DNA of 64,000 nucleotides from an uncultured Lachnospiraceae bacterium (GTDB lineage Bacteria > Bacillota > Clostridia > Lachnospirales > Lachnospiraceae), in NCBI GenBank assembly GCA_947178145.1, contig CAMWXE010000017.1:1-64000 (forward strand). The letters run 5' to 3'. The notes beneath the pieces were generated by a model. It was not told the origin of the DNA. It saw only the letters and a list, made by a program, of their open reading frames with translations, and searched no databases. The translations under genes were made by a program, and so were the position numbers. Shown here piece by piece: positions 24,410 through 32,902 of this stretch (within the stretch, counting starts at the first letter, position 1; every line of letters begins with the position of its first letter).

Positions 24410-26195
24410 GAATATGGCCACACCGCCCTCACAGCTGGGGCGTGGAAGAGGCGTACCCGCCGTGAAGCCTAAGGATATGAAGGGGACATTAATCCGTTTG
24501 TGGCAGCTGACGGAGGGGAACCGAAAAGGGCTGGGATGGATTTTGCTGTTGTCTGCGCTGGCTTCCGGTTCGGCGGTACTGTCGCCTTATTTTATTGGCC
24601 TGGTGGTCAACTGTATTGATAACGGGGAGCCAGGGTTCCGGCTGCTGGCGGTTTTGACGGTGCTGTATCTGGGGGACTGGCTGATCCGCTTCCTGCAGCA
24701 GTTCCTGATGGCGGGAACCGGACAGCGGATGATTCTGCATATCCGCACCAGCTTGTTTGTCCATATAGAGAAGCTTCCCCTGTCATTTTTTGACACCAGA
24801 CAGCACGGCGAGCTGATGAGCCGTCTGACCAATGATGTGGACAATATCAGCGTTACGATATCGGATTCCCTGACACAGCTGATGATGTATGGATTTACGA
24901 TTACAGGCATTTTCTGCGTCATGGTCTGTATGAGTCCTGTGCTCACCGTCATCGCGCTCTTTGCGGTGCTGCTGATCTTTTTGCTGACACGGGCGGTGAC
25001 AAAGCGGACGAAGGTGCTGTTCCGGCAGCAGCAGGCGATCCTGGGAAAACTCAATGGACAGGTGGAGGAAAGTATCTCCGGGATCAGCATGGTCAAGGCA
25101 TTTGGACAGGAGCAGGACATGATAGAACAATTCGTGGAGAACAACGATGCTTTTTGCGAGGTGGCAACGAAGGCGCAGATTGCGTCTGGTTATCTGATGC
25201 CTATGATGAACGTGATCAACAACCTGACGTATGTGCTGATTGCGATTGCCAGCGGCATGATGGCGCTGAATGGAAGACTGACTGTGGGCGAAATCTCCAG
25301 TTTCCTGCTGTATTCCAGACAATTTTCCCGCCCCTTTGTGGAGATTGCCAATATCTATAACAATTTTCAGACAGCGGTGGCTGGCGCGGAGCGTATTCTG
25401 GAGATTCTGGATGAGGTCTGCGAGCCGGAGGATGTGGCAGAGGCGAGGAGTGCTGTCGGAGTCCGCGGCGCTGTGAGCTTCCGGGATGTAACGTTCGGAT
25501 ATCGGCCAGATAAACCGATCCTTCGGAAGATCAATCTGGAGATTCCGGCGGGAACCAGAGTGGCGGTGGTTGGTCCGACGGGTTCGGGAAAGACGACGCT
25601 GATCAACTTACTGACCCGTTTTTACGATGTGCAGGAGGGTGCCATTCTGCTGGACGGTTGTGACCTGCGCCAATATCGGCTGGGAGAGCTGCGGCAGGCT
25701 TTCGGTGCGGTGCTTCAGGATACGGCGCTTTTTGGGACTTCTGTCCGGGAAAATATTGGTTATGGGCACGACAATGTTTCTGCAGATGCGGTCGAGGCGG
25801 CGGCAAAAGTCGCGGGGGCGGACAGTTTTATCCGCAGGCTGCCTCAGGGATATGAGACCATGTTAGACCAGGGAGGCGCAGAGCTGAGTCAGGGTGAGCG
25901 GCAGCTGCTGACGATTGCCAGAGCTGTGTTGGATCAGGCTCCTATCATGATATTGGATGAAGCTACCAGCTCTGTGGACACAGTGACGGAACAGCACATC
26001 CGTCAGGCAATGCTGGCCATCACGCAGGGGCGCACTTCGTTCATCATTGCCCACCGCCTGTCTACAATACGGGACTCCGACCTGATCCTGCTCATTCGGG
26101 ATGGCCGGGTTGCGGAGCAGGGGACGCACCAGCAGCTCATGGCGCTGAACGGAGAATATGCGCAAATGTATCTGACGCAGATGGGGCAGATCTGA
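24402..26195 (+). CDS. ABC transporter half, catalytic subunit
   Basis: A 597-residue partner of the preceding gene. A 40-residue cytoplasmic lead (with GRGRGVPAVKPKDMKG) precedes six helices. The ATPase has GPTGSGKTT, Walker B MILDEATSSVD with the catalytic Glu, switch IIAHRLST, and an altered signature LSQGERQL. This mirrors the partner's defects: the canonical catalytic site of the heterodimer pairs this Walker B with the partner's LSGGQ. AAAGGAGGT precedes the ATG. It is followed, without a visible terminator, by the AraC/iron-uptake genes, which have their own promoter at 26231. Confidence 0.92.
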   Translation: MDKNMATPPSQLGRGRGVPAVKPKDMKGTLIRLWQLTEGNRKGLGWILLLSALASGSAVLSPYFIGLVVNCIDNGEPGFRLLAVLTVLYLGDWLIRFLQQFLMAGTGQRMILHIRTSLFVHIEKLPLSFFDTRQHGELMSRLTNDVDNISVTISDSLTQLMMYGFTITGIFCVMVCMSPVLTVIALFAVLLIFLLTRAVTKRTKVLFRQQQAILGKLNGQVEESISGISMVKAFGQEQDMIEQFVENNDAFCEVATKAQIASGYLMPMMNVINNLTYVLIAIASGMMALNGRLTVGEISSFLLYSRQFSRPFVEIANIYNNFQTAVAGAERILEILDEVCEPEDVAEARSAVGVRGAVSFRDVTFGYRPDKPILRKINLEIPAGTRVAVVGPTGSGKTTLINLLTRFYDVQEGAILLDGCDLRQYRLGELRQAFGAVLQDTALFGTSVRENIGYGHDNVSADAVEAAAKVAGADSFIRRLPQGYETMLDQGGAELSQGERQLLTIARAVLDQAPIMILDEATSSVDTVTEQHIRQAMLAITQGRTSFIIAHRLSTIRDSDLILLIRDGRVAEQGTHQQLMALNGEYAQMYLTQMGQI

Positions 26196-26230
26196 GTATG
26201 GAATTTCTATTGGCTCCTTTGGCTGCAGAG

Positions 26231-26260
26231 TTGACAAGGACGTGGAATAAAGGTTATACT
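26231..26260 (+). promoter_or_regulatory. Promoter of the araC / iron uptake genes
   Basis: TTGACA (26231-26236), then TTATAC or TATACT (26254-26260) at 17-18 bases. Downstream, GTAGCG (26271-26276) and CGCTAC (26296-26301) form another inverted repeat before the operator at 26316. Confidence 0.75.
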
Positions 26261-26315
26261 GTTAAAGAAGGTAGCGGCTGCTAACATAAAGTAGTCGCTA
26301 CTATTAGAATTGTAA

Positions 26316-26331
26316 GTTAGTTTTTGCTAAC
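26316..26331. promoter_or_regulatory. DtxR-like palindrome before araC
   Basis: GTTAGTTTTTGCTAAC has arms GTTAG and CTAAC with six bases between. The same architecture recurs at 27406-27421 before the permease gene. Its arms match the core of the DtxR/IdeR consensus (GTTAG...CTAAC), which fits iron-dependent control of a siderophore uptake locus. Confidence 0.6.
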
Positions 26332-26373
26332 TAATAAATATACATGAAATCAATATGAATGAAAGGGCAATAT

Positions 26374-27378
26374 ATGAGAGTAAATTTATGTGACGGCACA
26401 ACAGACAAAGATGCGAAGATTTTATATACAAATGAGAATTGCACAGCATATCAGATTCAGAATGAGGAGGGGGAACTTGCCATCAAAGAGTATCAGGTAT
26501 TTTCCGGAATATGGCTGTGCTATAAGGATGCGCATATTCAGAGCTTTGCCTATCCGTCCTCCTATCCGTCAGGTATGCTGGAAATCACCCATTGCCGGGA
26601 AGGCCGGTTTGAGTATGACACCGGGGAGTACTTTTTCTATCTGTCAGGCGGAGACATTGCCGTGTGCAAAAGCAGGGAGGGCGGCGCAGTGGTGTACTGT
26701 CCCACCAGGCATTATCACGGTGTATCTGTTATCATTGACCCCGCATGTGCGCCTCCCTGTCTGTCGTGCTTTTTGGAGGATGTCAATGTCAGTCCGGCGA
26801 GGCTTTTGAACAAGTTCTGCAAAGGGGACCAGTATTTTGTCATGCGGTCAACGGCCCGGCTGGAACATATCTTTTCCGAGCTGTATTCTGTTCCAGAGGA
26901 TATGCAGAAAGGCTATTTTAAGGTGAAAATATTAGAGCTGCTGATGTTCTTAAACAGCCTGGATGTAGCATTATCACAGACAGAGCAGCGCTCGTGCTCC
27001 AGGGCGCAGGTGGAGCTGGCCAAGCAAGTGTGCCAGTGGATTGGCAGTCACATGGATACCCGCATGACGATTGAACAGCTCGCGGCGCAGTTTTTTGTGT
27101 CACCGGCGCAGCTGCGGAAATGCTTCTACAGTGTGTATGGGGAATCGATCTATGCATATATCCGGGCATATAAAATGCGGTCGGCAGCGCATTGCCTGAA
27201 TTCATCGCACCAGACGATTTCGGAGATTGCCGGGGCTTTCGGGTATGACAACAGCAGTAAATTTTCGAAGGCATTCAAGGATGTGATGGGGGTGTCGCCG
27301 ACGGAATACAGACAGCGTATCACAGAACAAAATATCATTTTGGAGCAGGAAAAAGAATTTTTGGAGTGGAGCAGCTGA
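26374..27378 (+). CDS. AraC family transcriptional regulator
   Basis: A 334-residue regulator with an N-terminal ligand or dimer domain and a C-terminal double helix-turn-helix (about residues 215-315: MTIEQLAAQFFVSPAQLRKCFYSVYG, then TISEIAGAFGYDNSSKFSKAFKDVMGVSPTEYR). AraC regulators beside siderophore transporters often sense the ferric siderophore. AAAGG is 7 bases before the ATG at 26374; the ATG at 26359 has none. It lies between the ABC pair and the FecCD-type uptake operon and could control both. Confidence 0.9.
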   Translation: MRVNLCDGTTDKDAKILYTNENCTAYQIQNEEGELAIKEYQVFSGIWLCYKDAHIQSFAYPSSYPSGMLEITHCREGRFEYDTGEYFFYLSGGDIAVCKSREGGAVVYCPTRHYHGVSVIIDPACAPPCLSCFLEDVNVSPARLLNKFCKGDQYFVMRSTARLEHIFSELYSVPEDMQKGYFKVKILELLMFLNSLDVALSQTEQRSCSRAQVELAKQVCQWIGSHMDTRMTIEQLAAQFFVSPAQLRKCFYSVYGESIYAYIRAYKMRSAAHCLNSSHQTISEIAGAFGYDNSSKFSKAFKDVMGVSPTEYRQRITEQNIILEQEKEFLEWSS

Positions 27379-27405
27379 CGGGATTGCGCTATAATTTTCT
27401 TCGTG

Positions 27406-27421
27406 GTTAGGATTAGCTAAC
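27406..27421. promoter_or_regulatory. DtxR-like palindrome before the permease gene
   Basis: GTTAGGATTAGCTAAC, same arms and spacing as 26316-26331, centred about 28 bases before the permease start codon. It could control the uptake genes separately from araC. Confidence 0.6.
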
Positions 27422-27441
27422 AAATGTAAGGAAGGAATACT

Positions 27442-28479
27442 ATGAAAAGAAATCTGCTTACCGCTGTCCTGGCGGTAGTTTTGCTTGTTTTGTCATTTGT
27501 ATCCCTGTTTATAGGGGTTTTGGACGTGAATGTGTCAGGTCTGGCAGGCGGTGACACAGAGCAGTGGGAAATATTTCTGATTTCGCGTCTGCCGCGCCTG
27601 CTTGCGATCCTGTGCACTGGTGTCGGGATGAGTGTTGCCGGGCTGATCATGCAGCAGCTCTGTATGAACAAGTTTGTGTCTCCCACAACGGGCGCAACAA
27701 TCTCGTCGGCACAGTTTGGCATCCTGCTGGCGCTGCTCTTTATGCCGGCGTCAACCCTGTGGGGACGCGCGATTTTCGCGTTTCTCTTTGCGGTTCTGGG
27801 AACATGGATTTTCGTGTGGTTTATCCAGCGCATTCCGTTTAAGGATGTCATAATGGTGCCGCTCGTGGGAATTATGTTCGGCAATGTGATAGGTGGCATC
27901 ACAAACTATCTCGCCTATAAATATGACATGACACAGGCTCTGTCCTCGTGGCTGGTGGGACATTTTTCTCTGGTGCTCCGGGGGCGCTATGAGATTGTGT
28001 ATCTGGTAGTACCCTTGGTATTTCTGGCCTTTGTGTTTGCCAATCACTTTAATATCGTGGGCATGGGAAAGGATTTCTCTACCAATCTCGGTGTCCCCTA
28101 CAATGTGATTCTGTTTATGGGACTCAGTATTGCCGCCATGATTACTGCTTCTGTGGTAGTGGTGGTCGGCTCGATTTCTTATATTGGACTGATTGTTCCA
28201 AATGTGGTGGCGATGTTTAAAGGCGATAAAATCCGGGGGACGCTGGTGGACACTGCCTTATTTGGTGCGATTTTTGTCCTGGTGTGCGATATGATCGGAC
28301 GTATCGTGATCGCGCCGTATGAGCTGCCGATTGAATTAATCATAGGCATGATAGGCAGTATTGTGTTTATCGGGCTGCTGATATACCGGTTAAAGCACGG
28401 CCGCAAGGCAGTACGGATCGGCGCAGCCGGAGACAGTGGCTGTAATATTGCCGCAGATGCCGCCGGAGGTGAGAGATGA
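27442..28479 (+). CDS. Siderophore ABC importer permease 1 (FecCD family)
   Basis: A 345-residue inner-membrane permease of the FecCD family with about nine hydrophobic helices; LISRLPRLLAILCTGVGMSVAGLIMQQL and GSISYIGLIVPNVVAMFKG are the typical family segments. The best analogy is YclN/CeuB-type catechol siderophore permeases. AAGGAAGGA precedes the ATG. Its stop overlaps the next start by 4 bases (ATGA), indicating translational coupling. The C-terminal 25 residues are longer than usual (VRIGAAGDSGCNIAADAAGG). Confidence 0.9.
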   Translation: MKRNLLTAVLAVVLLVLSFVSLFIGVLDVNVSGLAGGDTEQWEIFLISRLPRLLAILCTGVGMSVAGLIMQQLCMNKFVSPTTGATISSAQFGILLALLFMPASTLWGRAIFAFLFAVLGTWIFVWFIQRIPFKDVIMVPLVGIMFGNVIGGITNYLAYKYDMTQALSSWLVGHFSLVLRGRYEIVYLVVPLVFLAFVFANHFNIVGMGKDFSTNLGVPYNVILFMGLSIAAMITASVVVVVGSISYIGLIVPNVVAMFKGDKIRGTLVDTALFGAIFVLVCDMIGRIVIAPYELPIELIIGMIGSIVFIGLLIYRLKHGRKAVRIGAAGDSGCNIAADAAGGER

Positions 28480-29456
28480 AAACAAATTCCCGACGCGATT
28501 CCAACAAATTCAAACTGATTGTCATGACGGTGCTTGTTCTGGCCTGCGCCGCAGCATATATGTTTGTCTCTGTCAAGTTTGGAAACCTGAGGCTGTTTCG
28601 GTATGCCATGAAAATACGTACACCCAAATTGATTGTGATGCTGATCACTGCGTTTGCCATAGGTGGTGCATCGATTGTGTTTCAGTCCATCATCAACAAC
28701 ACAATCGTGACACCCTGCCTTTTGGGGATGAATGCGCTATACACCCTGATACATACCGTTGTATATTTTTTTGCGGGATCTGCCAGTATTTTTGCGGTGA
28801 ATGCAAACGCATCATTTCTGATGGATCTTCTCCTGATGGGGGTGACGGCAACGTTTATTTACAGTTACCTTTTCAGGAAAACAAACCATAATGTGTTGTA
28901 TGTGCTGCTGATCGGCACGGTGCTGACGTCATTTTTTTCCAGTATTCAGACGACGCTCACGCGAATCATGGACCCGAATGAATATGACACGCTGCTCAGC
29001 ACACTGGTGGCAAGCTTTAGCAATATCAACACCAGGATCATTGTTCTCTCCGTGGTCATACTTGCGATTCTGATGTTTGTGCTGCGCAAAGATCTGGCAC
29101 TGCTGGACGTTCTGACACTCGGCAAAGACCAGGCGACCAATCTGGGCGTGGATTACGACGGGAGCATCCGGCGTCTGCTTCTCGGTGTGACGATCTGCAT
29201 TGCTGTCGCGACAGCAATGGTCGGTCCGATTTCCTTTCTGGGGCTGATTATCGCGAACCTGTCAAGGCAGCTTTTAAAGACATACAGGCATACCCAGCTT
29301 GTGCTTGGCGCGACGCTGTTTGGTATGATCGTCCTGATTGGCGGACAGTGTATTGTGGAACGTATTTTTGTTTATTCCGTTCCAATCAGTGTGTTTATAT
29401 CAGTGGGAGGCGGAATTTACTTTTTGTATCTGCTGTTGAAAAGTGGGAGGGGCTGA
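28476..29456 (+). CDS. Siderophore ABC importer permease 2 (FecCD family)
   Basis: A 326-residue second FecCD permease, about nine helices, with IRTPKLIVMLITAFAIGGASIVFQ near the N-terminus and GPISFLGLIIANLSRQLLKTYRH as the coupling region. It pairs with the preceding permease as YclO pairs with YclN. It starts inside the previous stop codon and is followed after 3 bases by the ATPase gene. Confidence 0.9.
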   Translation: MKTNSRRDSNKFKLIVMTVLVLACAAAYMFVSVKFGNLRLFRYAMKIRTPKLIVMLITAFAIGGASIVFQSIINNTIVTPCLLGMNALYTLIHTVVYFFAGSASIFAVNANASFLMDLLLMGVTATFIYSYLFRKTNHNVLYVLLIGTVLTSFFSSIQTTLTRIMDPNEYDTLLSTLVASFSNINTRIIVLSVVILAILMFVLRKDLALLDVLTLGKDQATNLGVDYDGSIRRLLLGVTICIAVATAMVGPISFLGLIIANLSRQLLKTYRHTQLVLGATLFGMIVLIGGQCIVERIFVYSVPISVFISVGGGIYFLYLLLKSGRG

Positions 29457-29459
29457 CAA

Positions 29460-30212
29460 TTGAGAATCAATAAATTGCTGAAAAAATATGACGGAAAGCC
29501 CGTGGTGGATGAAGTGAGCTTTGAGATACCAAAGGGAAAAGTCCTGTCCCTGATTGGCCCAAACGGTGCGGGAAAATCCACTGTCATGGGTATGATATCG
29601 CGGCTGATTGCCAGAGATGGAGGCAGTGTGGACTTTGAGGGATCGGATATCTCCAGGTGGAAAAGCAAGGAACTTTCAAAGCGGCTGGCCATTCTGACAC
29701 AGAGCAACAACATTCAGATGAAACTGACAGTGGAGGAACTGGTTGCTTTTGGGCGTTTCCCCTATTCGGGAGGGAGACTCACCAGTGAGGACAGAGCCAT
29801 CATAGAGCGCGCCATATCGTATATGGAGCTCGAGCCGTTCCGCGACCGGTTTATCGACGAACTGTCCGGCGGGCAGAGACAGAGAGCCTATATCGCAATG
29901 GTCATTGCACAGGACACGGAGTATGTGCTGCTGGATGAGCCTACCAATAATCTGGATATCTATCATGCTACGAATATGATGAAAATTGTCCGCAGACTCT
30001 GCGATGAACTGAACAAGACCGTGATACTGGTGCTGCATGAAATCAACTATGCAGCGTTCTATTCCGATTATATCTGTGCTTTTAAGAACGGAAAAATCAT
30101 AAAATATGGGACAGTGCGGGAGGTGATGACGAAAGAAAACCTGTCCGAAATCTACGATGTGGATTTTGAGATTATGGAGATAGAGGGAAAGCCGCTGTCC
30201 ATCTATTATTGA
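29460..30212 (+). CDS. Siderophore ABC importer ATP-binding protein
   Basis: A 250-residue ATPase of the FepC/YclP type. Walker A is GPNGAGKST, signature LSGGQRQR, Walker B YVLLDEPTNNLD and switch LVLHEI. The start is TTG at 29460 with GGGAGGGG 8 bases upstream; no ATG fits. It is the third gene of a tightly packed importer operon and its product energises the two permeases. Confidence 0.92.
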   Translation: MRINKLLKKYDGKPVVDEVSFEIPKGKVLSLIGPNGAGKSTVMGMISRLIARDGGSVDFEGSDISRWKSKELSKRLAILTQSNNIQMKLTVEELVAFGRFPYSGGRLTSEDRAIIERAISYMELEPFRDRFIDELSGGQRQRAYIAMVIAQDTEYVLLDEPTNNLDIYHATNMMKIVRRLCDELNKTVILVLHEINYAAFYSDYICAFKNGKIIKYGTVREVMTKENLSEIYDVDFEIMEIEGKPLSIYY

Positions 30213-30273
30213 CGATCCGTTTGAGAGATAAGAACATATCAAATACAATGAACAGAATGAAGGAGTGTCAATC

Positions 30274-31443
30274 ATGAAAAAATTTAATACAATGTTACTT
30301 ACTGCGGTTATGGTGTCCTCACTTACCGCATGTGGCAGTGTTTCCAATAACAGCAGCACTGCAGGGAATGCTGTGGACGAAATTGTCAGCAGCAATTCTG
30401 AGAGCGAGGTTTTTGATAATGAAGCTTCTGGAAATGAAGCTTCAGAAAGTGAGAGTTCTGATCGCAGCAGCGAAGCCGAGAAACCGGAAACTATCACGGT
30501 AACGTGTCTGAATGGAGCTGGTGAAACTGTGCAGGTGGAGGTTCCGTACGACCCGCAGCGCATTGCGGTTGTCGACATGGCTATGCTGGATATCATTGAC
30601 AACTTAGGGCTCGGAGACCGCGTGGTCGGTTCTTCCACGACAGCTCTAGACTATCTGCAGAGCTATGTGACGGATGATTCCATAGCAAACCTCGGCAGTA
30701 TCAAGGAGGCGGACATGGAGGCGCTGATGGAGTGCGAGCCGGAAATCATCTTTATGGGTGGACGTATGTCTGACAGTTACGACGCATTTTGTGAGATTGC
30801 GCCGGTGATTCGTCTGACAGCAGACACGGATCTGGGTGTTCTGGAGAGTACCCACAAGAATGCGGGAACGATTGCTTCCATATTCGGCAAAGAGGATGAG
30901 GTAGATGCAAAATTTGCGGACTTTGACGATCGTATCGCGGCGCTGCGGGAAGTTGCTGCAGGCAAGACTGCGGTTGTCGGCATGTGTACCAGCGGCAGCT
31001 TCAATGTGGTAGGCGACAGCGGACGCTGCTCTGTCATCGGTGTTGAGGTTGGCTTTGAAAATCTTTGTAATGACATATCCTCATCTGGAAACAGTGGCGG
31101 ACATGGCAGCAGTGACAGTGACAGCGAGAGCAGCGGAAAAGAAAGCAGAAGTGGAAGCAACAGCAGCAATCACGGCACGGAGTCTTCCTTCGAACTGATC
31201 GTGTCACTTGCGCCGGATTATATCTTTGTCATGGACCGCGATGCGGCAATCGGCACAAACGGTGCGCAGCTGGCGAAGGAAGTCATGGAAAATGAGCTGG
31301 TCATGAGTACGGACGCATACAAAAACGGCAACCTGGTAATCCTGGAGCATCCGGGAATCTGGTACACTGCGGAGGGCGGAATCACTTCCTTTGGAATTAT
31401 GCTTTCCGACCTTGAGAGTGCGTTGGCACTTGGGGAAGAATAG
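30274..31443 (+). CDS. Siderophore-binding lipoprotein with Ser/Gly-rich insert
   Basis: A 389-residue FhuD/YclQ-type binding protein. The signal peptide ends in the lipobox LTAC with Cys at 20. A Ser/Glu-rich linker (about 21-70) leads to the binding domain (PYDPQRIAVVDMAMLDIIDNLG, LGSIKEADMEALMECEPEIIFM, and a C-terminal lobe with LIVSLAPDYIFVMDRDAAIG). Odd feature: a low-complexity insert at about 268-315 rich in Ser, Gly, Asp and two HG pairs interrupts the C-terminal lobe between NLCNDIS and FELIVSLAPDY. GAAGGAG precedes the ATG at 30274. It closes the uptake operon; a catechol siderophore such as a petrobactin type is a guess by analogy. Confidence 0.88.
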   Translation: MKKFNTMLLTAVMVSSLTACGSVSNNSSTAGNAVDEIVSSNSESEVFDNEASGNEASESESSDRSSEAEKPETITVTCLNGAGETVQVEVPYDPQRIAVVDMAMLDIIDNLGLGDRVVGSSTTALDYLQSYVTDDSIANLGSIKEADMEALMECEPEIIFMGGRMSDSYDAFCEIAPVIRLTADTDLGVLESTHKNAGTIASIFGKEDEVDAKFADFDDRIAALREVAAGKTAVVGMCTSGSFNVVGDSGRCSVIGVEVGFENLCNDISSSGNSGGHGSSDSDSESSGKESRSGSNSSNHGTESSFELIVSLAPDYIFVMDRDAAIGTNGAQLAKEVMENELVMSTDAYKNGNLVILEHPGIWYTAEGGITSFGIMLSDLESALALGEE

Positions 31444-31490
31444 GTGTGTTAAGGGCTGATGTCGTTGAAAGCGTCTGCTTTATAGCGGCC

Positions 31491-31522
31491 CAGAGCAGAC
31501 TTGGAGAGGCTCGTCTGCTCTG
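31491..31522 (+). terminator. 10-bp hairpin after the iron uptake operon
   Basis: CAGAGCAGAC (31491-31500) pairs perfectly with GTCTGCTCTG (31513-31522). No T-run follows, so it may be a processing or stability element rather than a rho-independent terminator. Confidence 0.5.
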
Positions 31523-31527
31523 AATGC

Positions 31528-31566
31528 TCCTATCGCAATCTGTATCACTTATCTTCCTACAGTTCC
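31528..31566. repeat. Right end of GGAACTG-family element
   Basis: TCCTATCGCAATCTGTATCA, then CTTATCTTCCTACAGTTCC, matches 39621-39659 almost exactly. TTA follows. No left end is seen upstream, so this is a partial copy. It overlaps the stop codon of the NERD gene on the minus strand. Confidence 0.75.
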
Positions 31567-32441
31567 TTATCTGGCAAATTCTCTATATATTTGCATGTTG
31601 GATAATTGGAGCATCCCCAAAATCTTTTCCCCTGGTGCTGCCCCTTAGAGGCAATACGCATAACAAGCTGTCCACCGCAATGAGGGCATAGTGCTCTATC
31701 GCCATTTGGTGTTGCAGCAGCGGCAGAGAGATTCTTTGAAAAACTATCTTGCTTTTTTTGTTGAATATTTCTAATATGTATTATTTTTTCTGCTTCGTCT
31801 ATCTGCGTAAGCGGATACAGTTTTTCGAATAATTCATCGATTTTGTCTGACGATAATTGTATTCCTGCCTTTGCAGCATTTTGTTGAACTGTAGATAAAA
31901 GGTTATACCAATTGACAACGGAATGTTTCCCGCTGGTTAAAGTAATGTTTTTCAGGGTGCATCTATCGCTAAATACAATATAAGAATAAAAAGGCAAGGT
32001 CTTGTCGGCAAGGAATGTTTGAAGCCACTTTAAATGCCCCTTGTTCTGCATAATAGGATTGTAAAATTGATTTTTCTGTAACTGTCCCTGTCCAGCGGGC
32101 AATGTTTGAGTCCAGTATTGTTGAGATTCTGTTCCGAAAATCCATCCACTATAATTTTTGGATTCAAATACATATATCCCCGATTCATGCAAAAGGACAA
32201 CATCTAATTCTGTGGTTTCTCCGTTGTCTTTCGGGAGATACAGATTAAACAGATACCGTTTATATCCAGAAAGTGACTTTAGATACTTATATGTGTAGAA
32301 TTCACCCAACCGTCCTTTGTTAAATCGAATGCTCATATACGGGTTTCGGGTTTGCTGATAATATTCCGTCTTTTCATACTGCTTTTTTCGTATTACATAT
32401 ATAGCAATGACAAGAAGTATGACAAATAGAAAAATTCCCAT
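31557..32441 (-). CDS. NERD domain protein with C4 zinc finger
   Basis: A 294-residue protein with one N-terminal membrane helix (GIFLFVILLVIAIYVI), a NERD nuclease-related domain (GRLGEFYTYKYLKSL, TELDVVLLHESGIYVFESKNYSGWIFG, carrying the D-(n)-E-x-K catalytic pattern) and a C-terminal topoisomerase-type C4 zinc finger (CPHCGGQLVMR, then FWGCSNYPTCKYIENL). AGGAGGGA precedes the start at 32441. The last three residues and the stop come from a GGAACTG-family repeat (AAGGAACTGTAG), so the repeat has replaced the native end. Confidence 0.88.
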   Translation of the reverse strand: MGIFLFVILLVIAIYVIRKKQYEKTEYYQQTRNPYMSIRFNKGRLGEFYTYKYLKSLSGYKRYLFNLYLPKDNGETTELDVVLLHESGIYVFESKNYSGWIFGTESQQYWTQTLPAGQGQLQKNQFYNPIMQNKGHLKWLQTFLADKTLPFYSYIVFSDRCTLKNITLTSGKHSVVNWYNLLSTVQQNAAKAGIQLSSDKIDELFEKLYPLTQIDEAEKIIHIRNIQQKKQDSFSKNLSAAAATPNGDRALCPHCGGQLVMRIASKGQHQGKRFWGCSNYPTCKYIENLPDKEL

Positions 32442-32499
32442 TATAGTTCCCTCCTGTTTGTTTTTTCTTTAGTATATCACAATTACGAGATCTTGGAAA

Positions 32500-32686
32500 C
32501 TAGAGCGTGTTTGAAAAATGCTTTCTGCCAGATGTGCGTCACAGTTTGTGGGAGATTTGTGCCAAATGAAGGAGGCATAGCGGGCTATGTTGACTGAATT
32601 TGGCGCAAATATCTCGCAAAGTGGTGAATACGACGCGTACGCGTCGTTATGCAGGTGGTAGAAATGATTTTTCAAACACGCTCTAG
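32500..32686. mobile_element. 187-bp MITE with 20-bp perfect terminal repeats
   Basis: CTAGAGCGTGTTTGAAAAAT (32500-32519) is exactly repeated in inverse at 32667-32686. The inside has no ORF but a GC-rich palindrome around CGCGTACGCG near 32640. CTAG at both ends may be the target rather than the element. It sits in the 460-base gap between the NERD gene and the Rrf2 gene; the rest of the gap (32690-32835) shows nothing recognisable. The mobilising transposase is not in the window. Confidence 0.85.
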
Positions 32687-32838
32687 AATAGAAGAATATC
32701 TGAATCAACACCAAAAGGATGACACTGGGCGATGACGCAGTGAGGAATCGTATCAAAAAATTGTGTGCCGCGAGTGTTTTAGTCTGCGCGGATGATCGAC
32801 GGTGATATACTGGGATAGGAACTGGGATAGGAAATGCG

Positions 32839-32876
32839 ATGTAATTCTTGACATTACATTTTGGCAGATATAGAAT
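32839..32876 (+). promoter_or_regulatory. Promoter and operator of the Rrf2 gene
   Basis: TTGACA (32848-32853), 17 bases, TAGAAT (32871-32876). ATGTAAT (32839-32845) and ATTACAT (32853-32859) form a perfect inverted repeat over the -35 box, a plausible autoregulatory Rrf2 site. Confidence 0.75.
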
Positions 32877-32902
32877 GAAGGCAGGAAGGAGATGAAGCAC
32901 TT

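Noticed and set aside
27751-28047. Antisense open frames within the permease gene
   Set aside because: They are shadows of a membrane-protein gene with strong family motifs on the plus strand.
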